Origin: Meghimatium bilineatum
Taxonomy: Eukaryota; Mollusca; Gastropoda; Stylommatophora; Philomycidae
Assembly: GCA_034231615.1 (NCBI GenBank)
Contig: CM067302.1
Span: forward strand, 6,883,501 to 6,947,500
Direction of reading: 5' to 3'
DNA length: 64,000 nucleotides
A program made the position numbers and the translations under genes. The notes below the pieces were generated by a model. That model did not search any database, had not been told where the DNA came from, and worked only from the letters and a program-made list of their open reading frames with translations. Positions 56,622 through 64,000 of the stretch are shown here, piece by piece. Numbering within the stretch: the stretch's first letter is position 1; every line of letters starts with the position of its first letter.

Positions 56622-57279
56622 AGCAGCTTTTATCAAGGCATCCATTTCTGTCTTTAGTGAAAACATCAGTATCCAAAATATAGAATTTCCCTCATATTTC
56701 ACTCACATATATTAATAAATTGATTGTTATATTTTTTGTGACATCGATTTTATTCGATGAATGAAAGACAGGGGCGATGAGTGAGTGACTGGGTGAGTGA
56801 GTGACAGAAAATGAGCACAATACATTGGTATTCACGATGAATGTATTTCTTGGGGCTAAAATTACGATGCATATGACGATGATGATGGTGGTGGAAAATG
56901 TCTACTATGTTCATGATAAAGACGATGGTACGATGATGATAATAGGACAACACCGATAGACATTATCAAACTATTTTATCACTTGTCGTCATGCTAACCT
57001 CATGATAATGATGGATGGTATCAGATACAAGTATATTCTATGGCAGTAATGTCCATGCATTTGACAACCCACTGTAGCATGTCATGGAAGCAGTTTTGTT
57101 GACCCACTAAGTACACGGAAGTTGACCATATTTCATGGACATGTTTTGTTTATGAATACTGATAACAAATATTTAATCATCTGTGTACATTCTCCAACTC
57201 CTGTAGGTTAGCAGCATTTAGTCCTGAGAACACATTCTCTATGTCCATGGTTTACAGCTTAACTGCGATATGTGTCTTT
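56622..57279. other. Unassigned sequence with GATGAT stretches
   Basis: (GAT)n-like tracts at about 56760-56945; no gene. Confidence 0.4.
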
Positions 57280-57440
57280 TGCCGGACACATTCTACTTCA
57301 GTATTGATGTTGGGTCACTTCACCCTTTATGAGAGATGGGACAGTCAACGCCACCTCAAAACCTCCTTAGTCGCCTCTAAGGCGTGCATGGCTGGTAACC
57401 GTGTCAGTTATTTGCTCCCCTTTCAGGCCTCAACAACAAA
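57280..57440 (-). repeat. Interspersed repeat related to 1-170
   Basis: Shares GGGTCACT, GATGGGACAG, AACCTCCTTAGTCGCCTC and GCTCCCCTTTC in the same order as 1-170. Confidence 0.65.
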
Positions 57441-57877
57441 TTGGCAACGTATACGTATTTCTGTTTATTTGCCCTGTGTTACTAGTATCGGAATGTCTCC
57501 CGTCACTCGTTTTACCTCTTGAACGAACACCGCTACATTTCGTTCTCTATTGTAGCTGCTGGCTCGTGTGTTGTTAATATGGAAGAAAAGTTTAACGCGC
57601 AGATATAGATGTAATCCATTCCGAAACCGACGATTCCGAATATTGCCAAGCAAAGACCGAGAACTGTGCAGGAAAGAAGCTGCATTTAGTAAGGGACGTC
57701 TGATAGCGTCAATTCAGATAAAAGTATTGATTCGCTCCCAGAAGTGAAGTCATCTTACATACACAGCAGGATCGCCATTACATCTTACATAAATACACTG
57801 ACTCTCAAGCAGGATCGACATTACATCTTACATAAATACACTGACTCTCATTGTCATGACGATGGGCGTAGGCGATC
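57441..57877. repeat. Unassigned sequence with a 49-bp duplication
   Basis: ACATCTTACATAAATACACT plus GACTCTCA is tandemly repeated at about 57740-57850. Confidence 0.5.
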
Positions 57878-58260
57878 ATGTTTCTCCACAGGTGTCTTAA
57901 AATAATTTTCAGTAGTGATATTATTGCATGCCACGAAGACAACCCATACAATAATGGTCTTCCTCTGTCTCTTCTTCCCTTCATCCACCCGGTGGTTACT
58001 AAATGTTCAAGTTATGCTTTTATTTGTATCATATACACTCAAATCTTATCTGTCTCTTATGTATGTTATAACTTGTATTTTTTATTTTACTCCAGCATCT
58101 CTGAAGACTTCGACATTAGTTTTCTTGGATGCCCATGGTATTCCCATCATTCTTCTAATAAACCCACATCTCAGAAGTTTCCAGTTCACTATCTGCGGTT
58201 TTTTTAACACTGAATTGGCAGTCTCAAATGGACAGAAAACTTATAGGGAGTGTTCGAGTG
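57878..58260 (-). mobile_element. LINE family D, C-terminal fragment
   Basis: The minus strand matches 41640-42010 and 20200-20500 (IPWASKKTN-type motif at about 58125; REE-type end at about 57895). Strongly decayed; the 3' end GGCGATCATGTTTCTCCACA corresponds to GGCGGTCATGGCTCTCCACA at 62410. Confidence 0.75.
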
Positions 58261-58389
58261 CACACACGGCGAACCTACTCAGTTTTCTTGGTGACGTAAC
58301 ACTTCGTAAATGCTCACATTCCTGCAGGTTAGCACAGAATGTGATCTGGAGAAATGAATGCGATATAAGATATACTGAATAATGAAACA

Positions 58390-59430
58390 GCGTCATAAGC
58401 ACATGGTCTCCTGGAGTGCTCTGTTGCTTAGTCAGTTGGTATAGCACCTGACAAAATCTACCACGAGCCCTGCATAGAGGTAAATGGCGTAGCACTGAAA
58501 GCTGTGAATAGATTCACATACCTAGGTGGCACACTAAGAAAGAATGCCACTGTTTATGATCAAGTGTATACCAGGATCTTCAAGGCAAGCAGCACTTTCG
58601 GCAGATTGTATGCAAATGTGTGGCATAGTACTGGCATTAACTTGCAGACTAAACTGAAAACTTCCAGAGCAGTGGTACTTCCACTGCTGCTATACGCTAG
58701 TGAAACATGGACTGTGTGTAAACAACACGTGAGAAAGCTCAAATCACTTTCAAACAATTTGTCTCAGAAACGTTATGAACATTAATTAGCAAGACAAGAT
58801 TCCTGATACCACTGTCTTTGGCATTCCTGATACCACTGTCTTTGACAGATCTGGTATCCTTAGTATTGACACTATCCTGATACCACTGTCTTTAACAGAT
58901 CTGGTATCCTTAGTATTGACACTATCCTGATACAGACACGACTTCCTTGGGCACGACTAGTGGTACATATTCTATATAACTGCCTACCAAAGATACTTCT
59001 CTATGGCGAGTTCCAGAAGGGCATACGTTCTTAATGTGGCCATAAGAAACGACACAAGAACTCGTTAAAGACTTCACTGAAAGACTTTTGAAATAAACCA
59101 AGATACATGGGAAGACGTTGCACGAAATAGTATCACATGACGCTCTACGGTAACAAAGGAGCTTCTTGTGAAATGCAGTAACTCAACAGCGGAGATTATA
59201 TAGAAAATCACAGGTAGATCAAAAACGATGTATGTGGTCATTCCATGCCCGTACTGTCCAATGACATTTGTGACCAGAATATGGTTAATTAGTCATCTAC
59301 AACCTCATAGTCAGGGAAACACAACTCTAACTGAATTTCAAAAGTGGATGTAACAAATGATGGTCATCATCATGTGATGGACGAACAAAAGTGGATGTAA
59401 GAAATAATTATCATCAAGTGATGGACAAAC
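58390..59430 (+). mobile_element. LINE family B, thumb to 3' end, decayed
   Basis: NRFTYLGGTLRKNATVYDQV, SSTFGRLYANVWHSTGINLQ, LPLLLYASETWTVCKQHVRK, then shifts. The zinc-finger region survives as CPYCPMTFVTRIWLISHLQP (about 59245), with the last histidine lost. The 3' end has GTGATGGACGAACAAAAGTG. An internal 67-bp tandem repeat (TTCCTGATACCACTGTCTTT) lies at 58795-58935. Confidence 0.82.
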
Positions 59431-59552
59431 AATAATGATTTACCAGACACCATCTGACTGGCGGCCCCTTCACGCGTGCTCACAAGCGATGGCATATTCC
59501 TTGAAGGTACCCTACTTTATTCCCGGATACCCTACTTCCATTCCTACGAACA

Positions 59553-60165
59553 CTGTGTTACCAGTGCCTAATTTGGTCTCTCTCATCTTCAGTTTACAGA
59601 AAGATAGTGACATGTGAGATGAAATGCTTGAGGAAAGCTGCAGGCGTCACCAGGCTTGACAAATTACGTAATGATGATGATGATGATGATTCTCCTTAGC
59701 AAGCGAAGATGAGCATGGCATGAAAAAAAAATCCAACGTATGCGATGAAAATATAAATAATAATAATAAATTGGTAAATGTCTAATTTGGTTTGTGAGTT
59801 CGTAGATGTCCGATAAGTCCCATTGCCATGACTTGCGCTACGTAATGAAGACATCAGGGAAAGAATAGGTATGAACACCCTTGCACAAAATACAAAGACA
59901 GGCAGCAGATCGAGTGCTTTGGTAACATTATGAGAATGCATCACGAACAATAACCCGTGAAGGCATATAACCAAATGAGATCAGGGTACAAAGCCAGAGG
60001 AATACCACGAAAAAGATGGATTAAAATACGTCAGGGACATCATGTACAAACACGGTCATAGTACAGCCGAGGCAACACATCTGGCCTTAAAGTACAAGCT
60101 CGAGCTCCAATCACACCCTACGGGATAACAAACCACATGGAGAAAGACAATAGACCCTACTTCCT
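59553..60165 (+). mobile_element. LINE family C copy interrupted by a LINE A tail
   Basis: Plus-strand counterpart of 22000-21560: SDMDEMLEESCRRHQA-type sequence before the insertion; after it, NQMRSGYKARGIPRKRWIKI and GITNHMEKDNRPYF-like ending. Stops in all frames. Confidence 0.78.
59675..59838 (-). mobile_element. LINE family A 3' tail, nested insertion
   Basis: 164 bp matching the last 150 bp of LINE A (52400-52537) in antisense, starting with a (TGA)n run. Flanked by a perfect 10-bp duplication TACGTAATGA (59665-59674, 59839-59848). Confidence 0.92.
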
Positions 60166-60944
60166 AGTGTCTGGTTGAACACATTGAGCAAGTGTTATTT
60201 CAAATCACGAATAACGAATAAACTGGGAGCCTTGTTCTGCTGGTCGGTGGTTGTTAGTGGTTATAATAAGTGGTTATTAGTAACTATATGATTGCAACAT
60301 ATATAGCTCGGCTGAGATACCTGCACTTTTTGACCCGACACATCAGAGTTTAGCACGACATTTTGGACCACTTTTGACCTACTGGATGCCAAGCTTATGT
60401 ATAACAACGTGCATGATTGCTCCCCCTTTCCAGCTACACGCGTAATTGTGTGTGTGCATTATGACAGACTAGATTTTAAATCGCTCAAGCGAGAACAACA
60501 AATAGGCGATTCTCATTCTAAATCATTGAAATATATTGCTAATTGCCAGGTAACGAGTCTGTCTTGAAACATTAGAGCCAAGCGTTTGTTAAAAAATAAG
60601 AAAAGACTTTTTAACGACACCTGAGTCGTTTATTTGACTTCCTGCCATCATCCACTACATTTGCAAACAGAAGTAAAAACTAGCAAGGAAGTGTCGAGTC
60701 CTCTTATCCAACTCATTTGTTTCCACAAATATCTATTCCCAACGTATCGTACCGCCAATTCGCGGTATTCTACACACACACACACAAACGTTACCCAACT
60801 TTTCTCCATCACAGACGAGCGTATTCATCATGGCGTGTCATATGGAGGGACGCTAAAAATATATTCTCTCCACAACCATATAATGCCTAGTCGACTTGGA
60901 AATCAATTCGCTTTACATCTCATGCGAACATGCCTAGTAATCAT
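60166..60944. other. Unassigned sequence with a degenerate interspersed repeat
   Basis: 60325-60435 (CCCGACACATCAGAGTTTAGC, GTGCATGATTGCTCCCCCTT) vaguely follows 1-170. (ACAC)n at about 60772. No gene. Confidence 0.4.
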
Positions 60945-61790
60945 GTCTCGTAGTGATATGCCTAGTGGAGCCGAGAATTATTTCTACCAAGATGAACACG
61001 ACAGGCCTAGTGGAGCCGAGAATCATGCCCATGACAATGAACACGACATGTCTAGTGGAGCCGAGAATCATGCCCATGACAATGAACACGACATGTCTAG
61101 TGGAGCAGATAATCATTTCTATCACAATGAGCACATGTCTAGTGGTGTCGAGAATAATGTATCTCAACATCGACACGACTAGTGGTGCCGCAAATCATTT
61201 ATATATGAACATCAACACGACACGCCTATTGGTGCGGTGAATAATGTATCTCAACATGATCATGGCATGTCTAGTGGTACAGAGAATAGTTTCTCTCAAC
61301 ATGATCATGGCATGTCTAGTGGTGCAGTGAATAATTTATTTATTTTAACATGATCATGACATGTCTAGATAGTTAATCTCAACATGAGCATGGCATGCAT
61401 CATTTCTCAACATCAATACAACGTGCTTAGTGTTGCAGACAATCATTACTCACAACATGAACTTGACATGCCTAATGGTACAGAGAATCATTTCTCTCAA
61501 ACTTGGCAAGCCTAATGGTGCAGAGAATCATGTCTCCCAAACTTGACATGCCGAATCGCACAGAGAATCATTTATCCCAAATGGACATGCCTAATGGTAC
61601 AGAGAATCATATCTCTCCACGTGAACTTGACATGCCGAATCGCACAGAAAATCATTTGTCTCCACGTGAACTTGAAATGCCGAATCGTACAGAGAATCAC
61701 TTGTCTCCACGTGAACTTGACATGCCGAATCATACAGAGAAACAATTCGCTCCAAATGAACTTGACATGCCGAATTGTACAGAGTAAAAC
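60945..61790. repeat. 45-bp degenerate tandem repeat, about 18 copies
   Basis: The unit ATGTCTAGTGGAGCCGAGAA ... GACAATGAACACGAC is 15 codons. Two blocks are open on the plus strand: MSSGAENHAHDNEHD (to 61182) and MPNRTENHLSPRELD (61575-61787). The middle (61183-61500) is broken. Other frames are also open, so protein coding is unproven. Confidence 0.85.
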
Positions 61791-61852
61791 GTGTATCAGC
61801 AAGAATATAATATGTCTCATTAACTACAAATAATGCTACCTACGATTGGTAA

Positions 61853-62211
61853 AACTACGATTTAAGTCTTGTTTACACTTTTAACTAGCCGACGTCTTTG
61901 ATTTCGTGTACGATTTATGCCCAATGCGCATGCGCAACAACATTTACGCATATCGTCAGCTACTTACACAACACAAGACACGTTCATCAGAGACGAGATG
62001 TTCCTTCCCCCCCCCCCCCCAATGATTTGTACTACGCGCTCATTATTCCTGCCCGCTACACGCCGAGAGGGGGCCCGCGATTGACCAGCTAAGATCAAAT
62101 GTGTCTTAATTGTAAATACTATTAGTAGTTATCCTAACCTTAGCACACACAAAGGTTATGTGATACCTGGAAACTAGAACAAAGGTCACACTGAAGACTT
62201 AAATCGTAGTT
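61853..62211. mobile_element. MITE with 18-bp perfect terminal inverted repeats
   Basis: AACTACGATTTAAGTCTT at 61853-61870 and its exact reverse complement at 62194-62211. Length about 360 bp, non-coding, with a C-run at 62010. Superfamily not identified. Confidence 0.65.
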
Positions 62212-62385
62212 GCGCCGACTTGTCTTTTTCTTTGCAGAGAAGTTGTGTCATCTAAGTTAAAATTTATCGAAAATAAGTATGAAAATACAATTCGTAACAC
62301 TTCAGAATATTGCTGTGAAAGTTTATACATATTTTTGTCGGGCGTCTAAACATGGACAACCGTATTACTCTATTCATCATCATCA

Positions 62386-62700
62386 TCAGGTGCCATGCCG
62401 GGTGGCGTAGGCGGTCATGGCTCTCCACAGCTCTCTGTCCACAGTATTATGTATCAAAGTCGTTGTTGTTTCTTTGCCGTGCCAGGTTGTCAAACTGTCT
62501 AATATTTTCTCACGTTGTCGCCCTCTGTCTCTGGTGCCTTCAATCTTGCCTGTTGTGATTATGTTCTCTAAACCTGCCTGTCTCATGAAGTGGCCAAAAA
62601 AAGAAGATTGCCTTTTTCTTATATTGTTGATTAAGGTCCGTTTCCCATTTAACTCTTTTAACACCTCTACATTAGTTTTTCTGGCAGTCCATGGTAATTA
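62386..62700 (-). mobile_element. LINE family D, C-terminal fragment
   Basis: VLKELNGKRTLINNIRKRQS, GKIEGTRDRGRQREKILDSL, ending YATRHGT and a stop at 62386. Over 95% alike in protein to the plus copy at 20270-20548, so both are young relative to the other copies. Confidence 0.88.
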
Positions 62701-62750
62701 CTCTATTAATAATCCGATTTACAGAGTATTGGACATTTTGAATTGAAATA

Positions 62751-63002
62751 TTGGACATTCTGTTCAAATTCTACTCAAAAATTGAGTATTGGACATTCTG
62801 TTCATTGAATAGATGGATCAAAGATCGTGAGGGCAAATGTTTCAGTGAAGGAAGAACGGCAGGTAGAAGGGCTATTTTATACAAATTTGACAAAGATCTT
62901 ATTAGAAAAGTTATCTGCCGAATGTTTGATTTGAAAGTGAATTTGACACTACGTGATGTATCAAACATATCTCCATTTCTGTGTAGTAGAGGCTATGTTT
63001 AA
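62751..63002 (+). pseudogene. Possible DNA-transposase helix-turn-helix fragment
   Basis: The frame includes GRTAGRRAILYKFDKDLIRK and VICRMFDLKVNLTLRDVSNI, which looks like the second helix-turn-helix of a Tc1/mariner-like transposase. No downstream DDE part is seen. A 20-bp repeat (GTATTGGACATTCTGTTCA) precedes it. Weak assignment. Confidence 0.3.
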
Positions 63003-63699
63003 TTTCTGAATGCATCAAATATATTAACCATACGGTTTCTGTTAAATCTGTCTAGTATCAAAATAAGACACATAATGACACAGATCAATGAATATGTCAA
63101 AGTCGCCAACAATATCATCCTTTACACCAAACATTAAAATGTAGTCAAAGAAACCGCGTCAATAGAGGTAAGTCATGGATGTGGCCAAGGCAGAAAAGAA
63201 ACTCTCCTCATTACGTGGAAGAGCTCGTATAACTTCTAACCAACGGCTGACTGGGACACTGAGTTTACCTCACGATGGCTGAAGAGAAGGAGAGCAGAGC
63301 ATACATGGGAATTCCCCCCCCCCCCAATGATGTGATGCTCGTTTCTAATAAAAAATCAAGTATGTTAAAGGTAAGCACTTTTGTGAAACATGCACAAAGT
63401 TGATTTTCAAAGACCAGCTCCTCGTGCATTTACCAATATAGTTATTTAGTTGTAAATAATTCTTATAACGAATCCAGAAAATGTGCGTTACGCCTATGTC
63501 AAATATGAGCCGTATTAACTATTTTGAGAAATTACTGTACAATTAATTTCTTCTGTCACTATAGTAATCAAAAACGTCAAAGGAAAACGCCGACTCGTGC
63601 AAATGGCAACACCTGGTGGAATAAAATGTATAAATTCCCTATGTCGTTCAATATTTAAACGATCTATCTATACATCTATTCGATAAACAATTTGTTGCC
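63003..63699. other. Sequence without recognised feature
   Basis: No gene, repeat or element supported. Confidence 0.4.
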
Positions 63700-64000
63700 T
63701 TTCAGCGTCAGGGGTAGAAGAGTTTTCTGGAGATAGCCATCTTGTGTGCTGAGTATATTGTGGAATTATAATGAGTATTATTGTCTTTTATCTCGGTGGC
63801 CCTTCGTTTCCGTGGCCGACCTCTAGGTCTGTCTTCACTGTAGCTGTGTAGCATAGCTTGCTGTGGTACACTGTTTGATGGTAGTCTGCTGATGTGTGCA
63901 CACCATTTGATCTGCTGTCTCTTAATTTGTTCCAAGATTGGGGTGGTGCATGTTCTTTGTCCTAATATCCTCGTACCTCATTCTATCTCTTACTGATATC
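63700..64000 (-). mobile_element. LINE family C2 fragment running off the window
   Basis: QIKRQQIKWCAHISRLPSNS, DRPRGRPRKRRATEIKD and AHKMAISRKLFYP on the minus strand, as in 31240-31640. Its 5' continuation lies beyond 64,000. Confidence 0.88.

Noticed and set aside
48028-64000. Signal-peptide exon of the receptor gene
   Set aside because: No minus-strand frame with a start, hydrophobic core and a phase-1 donor could be supported; short first exons are easily missed.

Overview
This is intronic and coding DNA from an animal genome: interrupted genes with canonical GT-AG introns, dense non-LTR retrotransposon (LINE) debris, tRNA-derived SINEs, hAT and piggyBac-like remnants and many mini/microsatellites. 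There is no prokaryotic gene organisation. The mix of LINE families and SINE domains looks like an invertebrate, perhaps a lophotrochozoan such as a mollusc, but the sequence alone does not fix the taxon.

The one host gene I can recognise runs on the minus strand from about 48,027 down to 7,200. Seven exons (47853-48027, 37766-37911, 30010-30174, 23703-23822, 14975-15137, 11093-11235, 7200-7475) join in perfect phase into a 396-residue open segment with four immunoglobulin domains. Order, linkers and the Ig4 signature (PSDYFKI...YQC.AEN..G.AQ) identify it as the N-terminal ectodomain of the DCC/neogenin/Frazzled/UNC-40 netrin receptor. Ig1, Ig2 and Ig3 are each split over two exons; Ig4 is one exon. 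The signal-peptide exon was not found, and the fibronectin repeats, membrane segment and cytoplasmic tail must lie left of this window.

Everything else is intron or upstream sequence filled with repeats. LINE families, labelled here for convenience: A/B (C-terminal zinc finger; 44.5-47.5, 50.8-52.5, 58.4-59.8 kb), C/C2 (4.4, 7.9, 21.5-22.4, 31.3, 38.2, 59.6-60.2, 63.7 kb), D (20.0, 25.1-28.8, 41-42, 57.9, 62.4 kb), F (RT plus RNase H; 2.9, 5, 8.4, 12.6-14.9, 20.6-22.7 kb), G (17.5, 39.1-40.5 kb), H (12.2, 24.4 kb), I (27.4, 42.8-43.6 kb) and J (15.4, 17.7 kb). All are broken. Several are nested, with target-site duplications still readable. DNA-transposon remains include a hAT element (53191-54607), a hAT-type MITE (742-932), two TTAA-flanked piggyBac-like elements (9211-10156, 11344-12209) and hairpin elements (30725-31005; a 1.85 kb palindrome at 18012-19866).

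The most interesting items are: a splice donor of the receptor gene triplicated in frame as a 42-bp tandem repeat (11000-11130); a non-coding composite retroposon with a central tandem-repeat block, seen three times with clear target duplications (16106-17334, 25726-27095, 12762-12891), which I do not recognise; long intronic inverted repeats able to form double-stranded RNA; and three unrelated minisatellites that all have a 28-bp period, the largest (3.2 kb) with an 840-bp higher-order duplication.
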